DNA of 64,000 nucleotides from Lapidilactobacillus dextrinicus DSM 20335 (GTDB lineage Bacteria > Bacillota > Bacilli > Lactobacillales > Lactobacillaceae), in contig NZ_AYYK01000022.1 of NCBI RefSeq assembly GCF_001436095.1, positions 40,377 to 104,376 of the forward strand, given 5' to 3'. The notes under the pieces were generated by a model that saw only the letters and a program-made list of their open reading frames with translations, had not been told where the DNA came from and did not search any database. The position numbers and the translations under genes are program-made. Positions 19,780 through 29,422 of the stretch are shown piece by piece; position 1 is the stretch's first letter, and every line of letters begins with the position of its first letter.

Positions 19780-20727
19780 TTATAATTTCATTTTTTCAGC
19801 AATTCTTAACTTTGCGCTATGTGCTCGATGATTTTCTGCCAGTTCAGTTTCACTTGGCGTAATCGGTTTACGATTAACCAAATTTAGCTTAGGCTGTAAT
19901 TCTGGTGGAATGATGGGCAAACCAGCGGGAACATCAATCTCAGCATTCTTCTTCATGGTTTGCTTAACAATCCGATCTTCCAGCGATTGGAAAGTAATCA
20001 CACTTAGACGACCGCCTACTGTCAATAAATCAACTGCTTCATCCAAACTATCTTGCAAAGCACCTAATTCATCATTGACAGCAATTCGGATAGCCTGAAA
20101 TGTTCGTTTAGCTGGATGACCGCCAGTTCTTCTAGTAGCTGCTGGAATTGCATTTTTGATAATTTCTGCTAATTCCGTTGTAGTTTGAATTGGTTGAATA
20201 GCCCGTTGACGTTCAATAGCTCGAGCAATTTGTTTAGCAAATCGTTCTTCGCCATAACGATCGATGATTCGTCTTAAATCTTGGAACGACCACTCATTAA
20301 CCACCTGATCGGCCGTCAATGCCTGTTCTTGATTCATTCGCATGTCTAATGGAGCTTCTAAACGATAGCTAAAACCACGTTGTTGTTCATCAAGTTGCGG
20401 TGAAGAAACGCCTAAATCATACATAATCCCGTCAACATGTTGAATATTTAGTTTAGTTAATTCTTCGCGCATTGCCCGAAAATTAGCCTTAACTAAAGTC
20501 ACACGACTGGCATCTTGAAATGAAGAATCTTCAGCTAATAATTTTTGTCCATTTTTTAATGCTCGCTCATCTTGATCAAAAGCTATTACTCGACCACCAC
20601 TAAAGCGAGATAATAATTCTCTAGTATGACCGCCACCACCAAAAGTAGCATCAACGTAAATACCGTTATCATGAGGTGCTAAACCACTAACGGTTTCCTT
20701 AAGAAGTACTGTAGTATGTTTAAACAT
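19780..20727 (-). CDS. rsmH: RsmH, 16S rRNA m4C1402 methyltransferase
   Basis: 315 residues. SAM-dependent N4-methylation of C1402 of 16S rRNA. It begins [18 protein letters not shown] motif I is [16 protein letters not shown] (24-39); further blocks are [24 protein letters not shown] and [23 protein letters not shown], with the C-terminal [18 protein letters not shown]. Start ATG behind AAGGAG, nine bases after mraZ. Standard second gene of the cluster. Confidence 0.98.
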   Translation of the reverse strand: MFKHTTVLLKETVSGLAPHDNGIYVDATFGGGGHTRELLSRFSGGRVIAFDQDERALKNGQKLLAEDSSFQDASRVTLVKANFRAMREELTKLNIQHVDGIMYDLGVSSPQLDEQQRGFSYRLEAPLDMRMNQEQALTADQVVNEWSFQDLRRIIDRYGEERFAKQIARAIERQRAIQPIQTTTELAEIIKNAIPAATRRTGGHPAKRTFQAIRIAVNDELGALQDSLDEAVDLLTVGGRLSVITFQSLEDRIVKQTMKKNAEIDVPAGLPIIPPELQPKLNLVNRKPITPSETELAENHRAHSAKLRIAEKMKL

Positions 20728-20736
20728 GGCAACTCC

Positions 20737-21168
20737 TTAAAGATTAAAATCCATTAAATTTTCAGAAATCTCGTCGAAATTCTCCTCAGCCTCTTGGTTA
20801 ACTTCTTCCCAGCGCGCTTCGTCCCAAATTTCGATTCGATCTGAAACACCGACGATGACACAATTCTTTTGCAATTTTGCAAATTTGAATAAAGGTGTGG
20901 CAATGTTAATTCGGCCTTGCTTATCTACTTCATTCTCGGTGGCTGCTGAGTAGAAAAAGCGAACAAAGGCCCGGGCGTCTTTTTTGTTCAGCGGTAGGCT
21001 ATCAAGCTTTTGCTCAATTTCTTGCCATTTTGCCATTGGATAACCAAACAAGCAGCCATCCATTCCTCGCGTTAAGATGAAGGTGTCACCTAAATCCGCA
21101 CGAAACTTTGCTGGCATGATCACACGACCCTTACTATCAATTGTGTGATGAAATTCACCCATTAACAT
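20737..21168 (-). CDS. mraZ: MraZ, dcw cluster transcription factor
   Basis: 143 residues, two tandem AbrB-like half domains: [23 protein letters not shown] at the start and [19 protein letters not shown] at about 85. It forms a ring that binds short direct repeats upstream of its own gene and represses (in some species activates) the cluster. I chose ATG 21168 because it has AGGTGG seven bases ahead and gives the family length; the ATG at 21186 adds six residues that overlap this ribosome site. GTGG repeats at 10-bp spacing lie just upstream. Confidence 0.96.
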   Translation of the reverse strand: MLMGEFHHTIDSKGRVIMPAKFRADLGDTFILTRGMDGCLFGYPMAKWQEIEQKLDSLPLNKKDARAFVRFFYSAATENEVDKQGRINIATPLFKFAKLQKNCVIVGVSDRIEIWDEARWEEVNQEAEENFDEISENLMDFNL

Positions 21169-21198
21169 TGTCTCACCACCTGTCATGAATAAAGTTTA

Positions 21199-21243
21199 CC
21201 ACATTCCCCCACTATTAACCACTTGATTTCCAAATGCCTCCAC
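21199..21243 (-). promoter_or_regulatory. Candidate MraZ operator: phased GTGG repeats
   Basis: On the minus strand GTGG occurs at 21243-21240, 21222-21219, 21212-21209 and 21202-21199, with TTGG at 21233-21230. The starts are 10, 10, 11 and 10 bp apart, i.e. one DNA turn. MraZ in other bacteria binds TGGGN-type repeats with 10-bp period, so this is very likely its operator. It would overlap the cluster promoter (possible -10 TAAACT next to the last repeat). Confidence 0.72.
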
Positions 21244-21257
21244 CTTTTTATTGCAAC

Positions 21258-21283
21258 AAAAAAGCCCCTATTAATAGGGGCTT
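21258..21283 (-). terminator. Intrinsic terminator after the DUF3397 gene
   Basis: AAGCCCCTATT/AATAGGGGCTT hairpin followed on the minus strand by TTTTTTG. It insulates the mraZ promoter from the gene upstream. Confidence 0.88.
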
Positions 21284-21335
21284 AGCAGCTTTTTAAATTT
21301 TGTAAAAAAATCGTAACATTAATACAATCTGTCTG

Positions 21336-21692
21336 TTATATGACAACGACCCAAATCAGAACAAAAACATACCAAAACACTGTTATTAAAAGCGCACAGC
21401 GCCAAACAACTAAGGCGAATCTTTGCCACTTAATTGATCGCGGTACAATAACCAAGTAAATTGCATAAATTAACGCAAAAGCACAAATATCAATGATCAT
21501 ATAAGATCCAGTTGACGCAATTTGACGGCTTGCGGCCAATACCGAGGTTGCCACAATAATAATGGGTGGCCAAGCATCATACAAACGCCATTTCTTACTG
21601 ACCAGTCGTTTAAAGAACGGCATCAAAAAAACACTAAGAATGCCACCTATAAGTAAAATAACAAAGCTCCAAATTAAATACTTAATTTGCAT
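21336..21692 (-). CDS. DUF3397 family membrane protein
   Basis: 118 residues with four predicted membrane helices (YLIWSFVILLIGGILSVFLM, PPIIIVATSVLAASRQIA, YMIIDICAFALIYAIYLVIV, VVWRCALLITVFWYVFVLIWV). The family occurs upstream of mraZ in many lactobacilli, with unknown function. I chose ATG 21692; the open frame continues 38 codons upstream but that part overlaps the divergent small DUF4044 gene region and has no ribosome site. Terminator follows. Confidence 0.83.
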   Translation of the reverse strand: MQIKYLIWSFVILLIGGILSVFLMPFFKRLVSKKWRLYDAWPPIIIVATSVLAASRQIASTGSYMIIDICAFALIYAIYLVIVPRSIKWQRFALVVWRCALLITVFWYVFVLIWVVVI

Positions 21693-21781
21693 AATGACCC
21701 ACTTTCGCAATATAATCAAGAGTCGTTGAAATATCGAAATAATTACAGTAGAATAATAGCAAAGATAAATGAGGTGCAGTT

Positions 21782-21901
21782 TTGAAAAAGAAAAAAACGA
21801 GTACATTTAGCAAAATAACCAAATTTTTTGTTTGGTTAATGATTATCATCACAATCGCTGGTGTCGTTCTCGGTGCACTAAGCACATTTAGTATTTTATA
21901 A
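21782..21901 (+). CDS. DUF4044-like small membrane protein
   Basis: 39 residues with a TTG start behind GAGGTG (five-base spacing). Sequence begins MKKKKTSTFSKITKFFVWL and continues as one membrane helix ending VVLGALSTFSIL. This basic N-terminus plus one helix with G-V-V-L-G-A-L-S is the DUF4044 pattern of lactobacilli and streptococci, often next to DUF3397 as here (divergent). Function unknown. A strong terminator follows 37 bp later, which supports a real transcript. Confidence 0.78.
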   Translation: MKKKKTSTFSKITKFFVWLMIIITIAGVVLGALSTFSIL

Positions 21902-21937
21902 GACACAACACTAAAATTATTTTACCGCATATTTAAT

Positions 21938-21990
21938 AAATAGCAAAAGCGTTTAGGATATTATTGTTATCCTAAACGCTTTTGCTATTT
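21938..21990. terminator. Bidirectional terminator between DUF4044 gene and prfC
   Basis: Near-perfect 23-bp stem (AAATAGCAAAAGCGTTTAGG and complement) with a six-base loop at 21961-21966; T-rich on both exits. Confidence 0.9.
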
Positions 21991-22036
21991 TATTGCTACT
22001 GTTAATAACACCTCGAGCTATTATCTAAATCAAATT

Positions 22037-23617
22037 TTACAACAAGCTCTTTAATTTAACATCGGGATATTTGTCTTTGAACCAATTCTCTGCAAATCGA
22101 TTTTCAAACAAGAATAATGGTTGACCTTGAATGTCTTTAACTAATAAGTTTCGGCTTGAAGACATCTTAGGATCTAATTGTTCCGGATCAATCCAACGAG
22201 CTGTTCGAGCTCCAATTGGCTTCATAATAACCTCAGAGTTATATTCGTGCATCATTCGATATTGGAAAACTTCAAACTGCAGTTGACCAACGGCACCTAA
22301 AATATAATCATCAGTCGCATAAGTCTTATACAACTGAACGGCACCTTCTTGAACTAATTGTTGCATACCTTTATGGAATGATTTTTGTTTCATGACGTTT
22401 TTAGCCGTTACTTCAACGAAAAGTTCTGGTGTAAATTGCGGTAACTTTTCAAATTCAACTTTTTGTTTACCTGAGTAAATACTGTCCCCGATTTGGAAGT
22501 TACCCGTATCATAAAGACCGACAATATCACCTGCTACGGCTGAGCTAACCTGTTCACGCTGTGCTGACATGAACTCAGTGGCATTATTTAACCGCAAATC
22601 TTTACCTGTCCGCGCTAGAGTTACTGTCATGCCCTTTTCAAATTCACCTGAACAAATTCTAACAAAAGCAATTCGGTCACGATGAGCCGGGTTCATATTT
22701 GCCTGAATTTTAAAGACAAAACCAGAAAATTCTGATTCATCAGCTGCTAAAACTTCACCATCTTGTAATTGATGGCTAGCTGGTGCAGGAGCCATGCTTA
22801 AAAAGCTCTTTAAGAAAGTTTCTACGCCAAAGTTAGTTAACGCTGAACCAAAATAAATTGGTGTTTGTTCACCGGCAGCTATTTTATCGAGATTGAAAGT
22901 ATTACCTGCTTCAGCCAATAATTCAACTTCATCTAAAGTTTGTTGATAAATTGAATCTTCCTTCAACGGATGATCACCATCAATTTCGCCGGTTTTTTCA
23001 TTAAGCGGAATAAAACGCTGATCGTCATTTTCAGGACGATATAATTCAATCCGATGATCGTAAATATCATACAGTCCCTTAAGACCCTTACCCATACCCA
23101 TTGGCCAATTCATAGCAACGCCTTCAATATCCAATAGCTCTTCTAACTCTGCGATTAAATCTAATGGTTCGCGTCCATCACGATCTAACTTATTCATAAA
23201 GGTAAAGATTGGAATACCACGTTGTTTAACAACTTTAAATAACTTTTTAGTTTGTGGCTCGATACCTTTAGCTGAGTCAATTACCATGACCGCAGCATCA
23301 ACTGCCATCAATGTTCGGTAAGTATCTTCTGAGAAATCCTCATGTCCTGGCGTATCCAAAATATTGACACGCTTGCCGTCAAAATCAAACTGCATAACGG
23401 AACTGGTGACTGAAATACCACGTTTCTTTTCAATTTCCATCCAGTCAGAAGTAGCAAAGTTGCCACTCTTCTTACCTTTAACTGTACCTGCTTGCCGAAT
23501 AACGCCACCAAACAACAACATCTGTTCTGTAATGGTTGTTTTACCAGCATCGGGGTGAGAGATAATGGCAAAGGTCCGGCGTTTCAATACTTCTTCATCT
23601 AATTGTTTTTTATCCAC
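22037..23617 (-). CDS. prfC: Peptide chain release factor 3
   Basis: 526 residues, translational GTPase that recycles RF1/RF2 after peptide release. G1 SHPDAGKTT (20-28), switch region with [15 protein letters not shown]3 [15 protein letters not shown]4 NKLD ([12 protein letters not shown]), then the RF3-type C-terminal domains ([34 protein letters not shown]). The GTG start at 23617 has AGGAG six bases ahead and gives the family length; the longer open frame (to 23659) has no ribosome site. Monocistronic between two terminators. Confidence 0.96.
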   Translation of the reverse strand: MDKKQLDEEVLKRRTFAIISHPDAGKTTITEQMLLFGGVIRQAGTVKGKKSGNFATSDWMEIEKKRGISVTSSVMQFDFDGKRVNILDTPGHEDFSEDTYRTLMAVDAAVMVIDSAKGIEPQTKKLFKVVKQRGIPIFTFMNKLDRDGREPLDLIAELEELLDIEGVAMNWPMGMGKGLKGLYDIYDHRIELYRPENDDQRFIPLNEKTGEIDGDHPLKEDSIYQQTLDEVELLAEAGNTFNLDKIAAGEQTPIYFGSALTNFGVETFLKSFLSMAPAPASHQLQDGEVLAADESEFSGFVFKIQANMNPAHRDRIAFVRICSGEFEKGMTVTLARTGKDLRLNNATEFMSAQREQVSSAVAGDIVGLYDTGNFQIGDSIYSGKQKVEFEKLPQFTPELFVEVTAKNVMKQKSFHKGMQQLVQEGAVQLYKTYATDDYILGAVGQLQFEVFQYRMMHEYNSEVIMKPIGARTARWIDPEQLDPKMSSSRNLLVKDIQGQPLFLFENRFAENWFKDKYPDVKLKSLL

Positions 23618-23665
23618 TTTTTTACTCCTACTAATCTTAGGCCTTAATAAAAGACCCAACTAATT

Positions 23666-23700
23666 AAAACAGGATCTGGAATTTTGTCCCAGATCCTGTT
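23666..23700 (-). terminator. Terminator after the CNNM/HlyC-type gene
   Basis: AACAGGATCTGG/CCAGATCCTGTT stem with nine-base loop; on the minus strand it is followed by TTTTAATT. No T-run on the plus side. Confidence 0.7.
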
Positions 23701-23757
23701 AAATCATCTCACAATTATATCATTTAATTACGATTGTGTTGTCGATCTTACATTGGA

Positions 23758-25113
23758 CTAATCCTCTTCTGTCGGTTCTTCTGAATCATCGACATCCTCA
23801 TGTTCTTCAGGCAAGGTTAGGGTTACATTTTCCATACGTGAGCCTTGCATTGTACCAGTCGTTAAAATCATACCATTTTCTAACGTTACTTTTAAATGCT
23901 GACCATCACTTGGAATAGCACCTAATTCCGTGATCACAAAACCAGCAATCGTATCGACATCGTCGTTTTCTAAATCAGTCTTAAATTGGTCGTTAAATTC
24001 AGATAACGACATCTTGCCGGCAATAACATAAGTTCTATCGCCAACTTTTGAAAAGAGTGTTTCCGTTGAATCTGACTCATCATCGATTTCACCAACAATT
24101 TCTTCAAGCAAATCTTCAATGGTGGCAATACCGACAACACCGCCGTATTCATCAAGTAGCACAGCCATTTGTTGATGCGTGCGCTGCATTTCTAACAAAA
24201 GGTCATCAATGGTAATGGTTTCAGGAACAAACATTGGTTTAGACATAACATCTACCAATTGTAGATCCTCAAACCCAGATTCACGGGCGGTTTTTAAAAT
24301 ATTCTTGATATGAACAATGCCCACGATAGAATCTTTATCTTCTTTGTAAACAGGAATTCGTGAATATGGTTGGCTAAGAATCTCATCAATGTTTTTGCTG
24401 TTCGAATCGTTGATGTCAACCATAAAGGCGTCTGTTCTTGGCACCATAACTTCACGGGCCATCGTGTCATTGAAATTAATAATCCCTTCAAGCATATTAT
24501 ACTCATCCGGGTTTAACGCGCCGGTTTTACGAGAGCGTTCAATTACAGAAAGCATTTCATCACGTGTCATCTTATTATCTTCGCTTGCTAAATCAACTGG
24601 CGTTAACTTCACTAAAAGATTAGTTGAGGCTGACAACAACCAAACAAACGGCCGTAAAAAGGCACGAACAACTTTAACTGGACCAACACTAGCTTTGGCA
24701 ACTTCTTCAGCCTTAGCTAAAGCTATCTGCTTAGGAAACAATTCCCCAAACACTAATGAAACATACGATAAAACAATCGTAATGATAATAACAGAAACTT
24801 GTTCAGCCCAACTAACATTACCAAAAAGTGGCGCTAACAAACTAGCCATTGAAGTTGCAGCACTTGCAGAAGATAAGAAGCCTGCAAAAGTAATAGCTAC
24901 CTGAATCGTTGCTAAAAAACCACTTGAATCATTCATAACACCTAACAGAGACTTGGCTTTTTTATCACCATTTTCTGCCTCTGTTTCAATCTTAGTTCGG
25001 TTTACTGAGACGATCGCCATCTCTGCTGCCGCGAAAAACGCATTGACTAACGTCAAAATGACGATCAAAAGTATCTGTCCACCCAACGAACTACTGGCCG
25101 GGTCACCACTCAT
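23758..25113 (-). CDS. CNNM/HlyC-type membrane protein (DUF21, CBS pair, CorC_HlyC)
   Basis: 451 residues. N-terminal CNNM (DUF21) domain with four hydrophobic segments (QILLIVILTLVNAFFAAAEMAIVSVNRTK first), Bateman module of two CBS domains (about 205-330, VMVPRTDAFMVDI and LLLEMQRTHQQMAVLLDEYGGVVGIATIEDLLEEIVGEI), and a C-terminal CorC_HlyC domain (about 345-430). Members are proposed Mg2+ or Na+/Mg2+ transporters or regulators; the historic label hemolysin is misleading. A weak ribosome site precedes the ATG. Own terminator downstream. Confidence 0.93.
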   Translation of the reverse strand: MSGDPASSSLGGQILLIVILTLVNAFFAAAEMAIVSVNRTKIETEAENGDKKAKSLLGVMNDSSGFLATIQVAITFAGFLSSASAATSMASLLAPLFGNVSWAEQVSVIIITIVLSYVSLVFGELFPKQIALAKAEEVAKASVGPVKVVRAFLRPFVWLLSASTNLLVKLTPVDLASEDNKMTRDEMLSVIERSRKTGALNPDEYNMLEGIINFNDTMAREVMVPRTDAFMVDINDSNSKNIDEILSQPYSRIPVYKEDKDSIVGIVHIKNILKTARESGFEDLQLVDVMSKPMFVPETITIDDLLLEMQRTHQQMAVLLDEYGGVVGIATIEDLLEEIVGEIDDESDSTETLFSKVGDRTYVIAGKMSLSEFNDQFKTDLENDDVDTIAGFVITELGAIPSDGQHLKVTLENGMILTTGTMQGSRMENVTLTLPEEHEDVDDSEEPTEED

Positions 25114-25219
25114 TATCTAACCAACTCACTTTCAAAATTATGTCTATTAATTGTTATTATACCAATCACAAATGGTGCTTTCAATATTATAAGACGGTTC
25201 ACCTTATTAAAATTTACTT

Positions 25220-26371
25220 TTATTTTGTTTTCTCAATCGGTTTATCAATTGGAGCGACAATTTCAGCTTCAGACCGCGCCCGTTTTTGCAGACGATAAAA
25301 AGAAACTAAGTATTGAATAATCGTCCTCACAACTGCATAACCAGGAATTGCCAAGACAATCCCTAAGAAGCCAAACATATTACCGGCTACCAGTAATAGC
25401 ACAATAATTGTTAGGGGGTGAATTTGTAATGTCTTGCCAATAACGTTTGGATAAAGCAGATTGCTATCTACTTGTTGAACAATAATCACCACGACGGCTA
25501 CCGCAATAGCCTTAGGAAATGAAACGGTTAAAGCAACAATAATTGCCGGCAAAACACCTAGCCATGGTCCTAAATAAGGCACGATGTTTAAGATACCCGC
25601 CACAACTCCAAGCAACAAAGCATAAGGCATTTGAATAATTAAATAACCAATAAACGTTAATGAACCCACAAAGAGCATATCTAAAAATTGCCCAGCAAAG
25701 TACGTGGAAATAGTTTGATTCATCTGGTGCAGTAATTCAGCTACTTCATCGCGAAACCTTTCTGGAAATAGACGCTGAATATTGGGCACGAGCTTTTCGC
25801 CATCATGTAGTAAGTAAAATAAAATAACCGGAATGGTGAAAGCACTAACTGCAATGCCACCAATTGAACTAATCAGCGAACTAACATTACTAACATTACT
25901 TGTAAAGTATTCGCCAATTTTTAAATACATTGTTTGTGGCTCAAAGTCTAACTGCTTAACCAATTGTGTAACATGATATTTTTTCGCCCAATCACTTCTT
26001 AATAGCGCTTGGGTTTCGCGCTGAATATCAGTCGCAAATTGCGGCAAATGACTGATAATATTAGAGATTTGGCTTGTTAGAGTAGGAATTAAGGCACTCA
26101 TTGCCAACACAATCACCGCTAATAAAATAAAGAAGGAAATTAAGATCCCCCAGTTACGCTTAATTTTAAACTTAGCCAATAAATTAATTAATGGGTTCAT
26201 TAAATAATAAAGAAAACCAGCCGCTAAAAAAGGCCCAAATAAAGTAGCTACAAAAGTTTGAATAGGCGTAAATACAAAAGAAATTTTGCTCAAAACAAAG
26301 ATCAAGGAGACAATAACTAATAATTCAACGCTCCAGAAAAATAGTTTTGATTCTTTAAATTTATTGATCAT
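25220..26371 (-). CDS. AI-2E family (PerM/YdbI-type) membrane transporter
   Basis: 383 residues with about eight membrane helices. N-terminal FFWSVELLVIVSLIFVLSKISF, the conserved central soluble stretch before residue 170, and the C-terminal signature LLLGVVAGILNIVPYLGPWLGVLPAIIVAL then NVIGKTLQIHPLTIIVLLLVAGNMFGFLGIVLAIPGYAV. The family includes TqsA (autoinducer-2 export) and Na+/H+ antiporters, so the substrate cannot be set from sequence. Start ATG behind AGGAG. Divergent from the GNAT gene at 26485. Confidence 0.92.
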   Translation of the reverse strand: MINKFKESKLFFWSVELLVIVSLIFVLSKISFVFTPIQTFVATLFGPFLAAGFLYYLMNPLINLLAKFKIKRNWGILISFFILLAVIVLAMSALIPTLTSQISNIISHLPQFATDIQRETQALLRSDWAKKYHVTQLVKQLDFEPQTMYLKIGEYFTSNVSNVSSLISSIGGIAVSAFTIPVILFYLLHDGEKLVPNIQRLFPERFRDEVAELLHQMNQTISTYFAGQFLDMLFVGSLTFIGYLIIQMPYALLLGVVAGILNIVPYLGPWLGVLPAIIVALTVSFPKAIAVAVVVIIVQQVDSNLLYPNVIGKTLQIHPLTIIVLLLVAGNMFGFLGIVLAIPGYAVVRTIIQYLVSFYRLQKRARSEAEIVAPIDKPIEKTK

Positions 26372-26484
26372 GATTTATTTTCTCCTGGAAATAAAATAAG
26401 CTATAATTGATTTATCATTAGCTAGCGCTACGACTATATATAGCTATCATATTACTCGGTCGAAATGCTAAGAACAACAAAAAG

Positions 26485-26943
26485 TTGGTTATATCAGTGG
26501 AGATTAAATCAGAAATCGGTCTTAAGACTCAAACTTATCAAGATGCACTCATGATTCGCCGCGAGGTTTTTGTCAACGAACAAAAAGTTGAGTTAGCTTT
26601 AGAAATTGACGACAACGATCCGATTGCCGTTAATTATGTTGGCTATCTTAATCAAACACCTGTGACCACAGCACGAACTGTTCCCGCTGACAATAACGGT
26701 TGGCATATACAACGAGTTGCCACACTAAGAGAATTCCGCCATCATCAATACGGCTCAACTTTATTAAAGCAAATAACTAAAATTGCCCGACAACAACACC
26801 TTGACTATTTAATTCTCGATGCACAAGTGGCAGCTATTCCTTTTTATCAACAATTAGGCTACCAATTAACGAAGCGGGCAATATTCCTCGATGCTGGTAT
26901 CGCTCATCGCGAAATGATACTACCTTTAGCAACGAAAGGATGA
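26485..26943 (+). CDS. GNAT family N-acetyltransferase
   Basis: 152 residues, YjcF/ElaA-like. The block MIRREVFVNEQKVELALEIDDND is characteristic, followed by acetyl-CoA binding motif A (QRVATLREFRHHQYGSTLLKQI) and the C-terminal DAQVAAIPFYQQLGYQ. The substrate is unknown. No clear Shine-Dalgarno site is seen: TTG 26485 and GTG 26497 are both possible starts, and the second gives a more typical N-terminus. It overlaps the next gene by four bases, so the two form an operon. Confidence 0.85.
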   Translation: MVISVEIKSEIGLKTQTYQDALMIRREVFVNEQKVELALEIDDNDPIAVNYVGYLNQTPVTTARTVPADNNGWHIQRVATLREFRHHQYGSTLLKQITKIARQQHLDYLILDAQVAAIPFYQQLGYQLTKRAIFLDAGIAHREMILPLATKG

Positions 26944-27413
26944 GTTCATTGTCCAAAACTAAACTGTTCTTTACTTATTTATTTTTATTTTTAGTTCCTT
27001 ACGTTTTAGCAATTCTTTTAATTGGCACTGCTTATAATGCACTAGTTATTCATTGGTCAAGCTACTGGCGCCTACTTGTTGGTGCAACTGTTGGTGCCAT
27101 TTTTATGATGCTACTTAAGGTTATTATTCAACAGCCCTTAGGCTTGTTAGTCTTACAAAAACAACCTGGCATCATGCGGTATTTAGGTCAGTTCTTTCTG
27201 ATTAGTCACAACCGGCCCTTACAAATTTTTAACTTACTGGTAGATGCCGCCTTGAGTATCGCCGGTATTTATTTCACCCGCTTATTTTTCTCTGAAAAAT
27301 TCATTAATGGTTCAGCATTGGGGTGGCTGATTACGGGAATATTTTTAGCCGTGATGATTGGCTCGTATTTAGCATTTGATGTCTTAAAAATGAACGATCG
27401 TAAATCAGCATAG
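26940..27413 (+). CDS. Unknown four-helix membrane protein
   Basis: 157 residues. Four hydrophobic segments are evident: LFFTYLFLFLVPYVLAILLIG, WRLLVGATVGAIFMMLLKVI, LLVDAALSIAGIYFTRLFF and ALGWLITGIFLAVMIGSYLAF. I do not recognise a family and see no catalytic motif. The ATG overlaps the stop of the GNAT gene (ATGA), so its expression depends on that gene. A terminator follows directly. Confidence 0.78.
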   Translation: MSSLSKTKLFFTYLFLFLVPYVLAILLIGTAYNALVIHWSSYWRLLVGATVGAIFMMLLKVIIQQPLGLLVLQKQPGIMRYLGQFFLISHNRPLQIFNLLVDAALSIAGIYFTRLFFSEKFINGSALGWLITGIFLAVMIGSYLAFDVLKMNDRKSA

Positions 27414-27420
27414 TTATATT

Positions 27421-27462
27421 AAAAAAGCATCATCGCTCTTTAATAAGCGATGGTGCTTTTTT
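27421..27462. terminator. Bidirectional terminator
   Basis: AAAAAAGCATCATCGCT paired with AGCGATGGTGCTTTTTT, loop CTTTAATA. It serves the converging genes at 26940 and 27461; the T-run overlaps the stop codon of the latter. Confidence 0.9.
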
Positions 27463-27988
27463 AGCCTAGGTCGTCTTCAAGTGCTTCAATTTCATCACTT
27501 AAATAAACGAGATAGCGTTGTTGTTCAACATGATTAATATCATTGAATTTTAATTCTTCTAAGAAGTAAGGTTGTTGCGCATGGCCCAAACTATCTGGTA
27601 GCTGAACGTTTTCTTTTTCAGCCTGTGCAAAAATTTGATCTAATTTAAAATTAAGGGGGATTTGTGGCATAAACTCTGGTGTGGCTTGTGTTACTTCAAA
27701 CGCTTGCCCAGCTGGCAAGAGATAGGATTGCCAATCTTGCGGCGTTGAAAAGGTTGTCGGAACAGCTACTCCAGCCCAATAAAGATAACTCTCTGGCGCA
27801 TAAACAACTAACCCGACTCGATTCGTCTGGCCGACCTGTTCTTGTAACTGTTGATCTACTTGTGACATTTGTGGATCGTCATTAAGATCTTGCCACAGGC
27901 TGTAGAAACTACCGTTAGGATCTATTTGGTTGGCTAATGCAATTCGACCAATAATTTTTAGTTGCGGAACTTTAACAATACTCATCAT
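27461..27988 (-). CDS. Unknown cytosolic protein, possibly GyrI/AraC-effector-like fold
   Basis: 175 residues, acidic, no membrane segment or signal peptide. It starts MSIVKVPQLKIIGRIALANQ and contains GLVVYAPESYLYWAGVAV and YLLPAGQAFEVTQATPEFMPQIPLNF. The alternation of beta strands with the WxGVAV and LPAGQ stretches resembles the effector-binding (GyrI-like) fold, but this is only a shape resemblance. Two adjacent ATGs (27988, 27985) behind GGAG are equivalent starts. It precedes no clear partner; endA-type gene is upstream, 14 nt away, so the two are likely co-transcribed. Confidence 0.72.
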   Translation of the reverse strand: MMSIVKVPQLKIIGRIALANQIDPNGSFYSLWQDLNDDPQMSQVDQQLQEQVGQTNRVGLVVYAPESYLYWAGVAVPTTFSTPQDWQSYLLPAGQAFEVTQATPEFMPQIPLNFKLDQIFAQAEKENVQLPDSLGHAQQPYFLEELKFNDINHVEQQRYLVYLSDEIEALEDDLG

Positions 27989-28002
27989 AACATCTCCTAG
28001 AA

Positions 28003-28800
28003 TTACGCATTGCTGCTGGTACCTGTTGCATAATTAATAACATAATTTGCTTGTACGTTGAAAATATAAACATTAAAACTAATTTTATCATCTTCAACAG
28101 ATTGCGCCATCATTTGAATCCCTCGCGCAACCAAATCGTTCCCGCGAAAAACGGGGCGAATTTGATAGCGGACATGATGATTAGTTTTACGAATATATTG
28201 AGCAACGGTATTTTCATAATAAGTCATGCCTGGATCATTTAATGAACGTGTCCCCGTCATTAAATTCTTAGCATTATTATTTTGCCCCGTCAATTGATAA
28301 CCGATTAAATGACAACGATTGTAAAGCGAATCTTGATGACCGTTATTAATAATAGTGCGTTGATGCCAACCAGTTGGCTTAATATATAGACGTTCCCGTT
28401 CAGCAGTGGGCATAATATCGCGACCCAACATGGCATTAGCCACACCGACACGATTAAGTGAATCTAAATCAGAATAACTCTCCCAAGAACCACGGGCTAA
28501 ACTCAAGTCAGTCTGTGAAAAAGTTGGTTGATTATCATTAACAGCAATAATTTGCTGTTTATCATAGTTTAAGTCTGCTAGTTTACTTTGAGTGCTATTA
28601 GTATCTGTTTTGGTTTGACCATCAGTTGTCGGTGCTTGTGCGGCTACTTTACTACTGGTTAAACCACTGCCGGTGTTAGTAGTGGTTTGATTTTGATTAT
28701 TGGGACTCTTTAAATACCAACTAACCAGTGCAATTAGAATCACACCAATTAACGAAGGCAGACTATACTTTTGTTTGCGACTATAACGTCTTTTTGCCAT
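28003..28800 (-). CDS. endA: DNA/RNA non-specific endonuclease, EndA-like, membrane-anchored
   Basis: 265 residues. A basic N-terminus and one helix (LPSLIGVILIALVSWYL, about 14-30) act as uncleaved signal anchor; a Thr/Asn/Gln-rich linker follows. The nuclease domain shows the beta-beta-alpha metal finger: YNRCHLIGYQLTGQNNNAKNLMTGTRSLND, where the His is the general base and the later Asn binds the metal (DRGH form in EndA, here NRCH). Streptococcal EndA degrades the non-transforming strand or extracellular DNA. Start ATG behind GAGGAG. Likely co-transcribed with the unknown gene 14 nt downstream. Confidence 0.88.
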   Translation of the reverse strand: MAKRRYSRKQKYSLPSLIGVILIALVSWYLKSPNNQNQTTTNTGSGLTSSKVAAQAPTTDGQTKTDTNSTQSKLADLNYDKQQIIAVNDNQPTFSQTDLSLARGSWESYSDLDSLNRVGVANAMLGRDIMPTAERERLYIKPTGWHQRTIINNGHQDSLYNRCHLIGYQLTGQNNNAKNLMTGTRSLNDPGMTYYENTVAQYIRKTNHHVRYQIRPVFRGNDLVARGIQMMAQSVEDDKISFNVYIFNVQANYVINYATGTSSNA

Positions 28801-28835
28801 TCTTTTTTCGACTCCTCTAATAAATTCCTAGCGAT

Positions 28836-28859
28836 AAAAAAAGCTCGCTATTGCGAGCT
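28836..28859 (-). terminator. Terminator after the DUF402 gene
   Basis: AGCTCGC-TATT-GCGAGCT hairpin, T6 on the minus strand. Confidence 0.88.
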
Positions 28860-28882
28860 AGAACTAAATTGCGCACCCTTAT

Positions 28883-29422
28883 TTAAGCACGACGATGCAA
28901 TAATTCTTGATAACGGCGATACCAAATATCAATGTATGCCTGTGAAAATGGACCTTTCCCTTGATTAATCCAGTCAACTAGAACTTTAACATTCTGTTTA
29001 AGAATATGATCAATTTCTGGTGGATAATTCCAGTGCACACTATGTTGCTTATACTCATCGACATCTAACAATCGTTTCTCTCCATTAGGAAAAACCTTAA
29101 TGTCTAGATCGTAATCAATATACTTCAAAGCTTCACGATCTAAAGCATACGGCGTTGCTAAATTACAATAATAAGACACTCCGTTGTCACGAATCATCGC
29201 GACGACATTAAACCAATAATGCTTATGAAAAAAAACAATGGCCGGTTCCCGAGTTACCCAACGACGTCCATCATCTTCAGTAACTAAAGTATGGTCATTA
29301 CAACCAATTAATGAATTCTCGCTAGTTTTAAGAACCATTGTTTCTTTCCATGTACGATGCAAACTGCCGTCATGCTTATAGCTTTGGATAGCAATATAGT
29401 CCCCTTCTTTGGGAACTTGCAT
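28883..29422 (-). CDS. DUF402 protein, nucleoside tri-/diphosphatase (Ntdp/YgaC type)
   Basis: 179 residues. The family core is visible: [51 protein letters not shown], with the metal-binding acidic residues of DIDYDLDI, and the C-terminal [16 protein letters not shown]. Staphylococcal and Bacillus homologues hydrolyse nucleoside tri- and diphosphates. ATG 29422 is preferred; the frame also allows a TTG one codon earlier. Own terminator. Next to it is a 180-bp non-coding gap with a short palindrome (29517-29539, ATCTAAAA arms). Confidence 0.87.
   Translation of the reverse strand: MQVPKEGDYIAIQSYKHDGSLHRTWKETMVLKTSENSLIGCNDHTLVTEDDGRRWVTREPAIVFFHKHYWFNVVAMIRDNGVSYYCNLATPYALDREALKYIDYDLDIKVFPNGEKRLLDVDEYKQHSVHWNYPPEIDHILKQNVKVLVDWINQGKGPFSQAYIDIWYRRYQELLHRRA

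Noticed and set aside
24389..24904. Long plus-strand open frame (171 codons)
   Set aside because: It is antisense to the CNNM/HlyC gene, has no ribosome site and no family resemblance; a shadow of the real gene.
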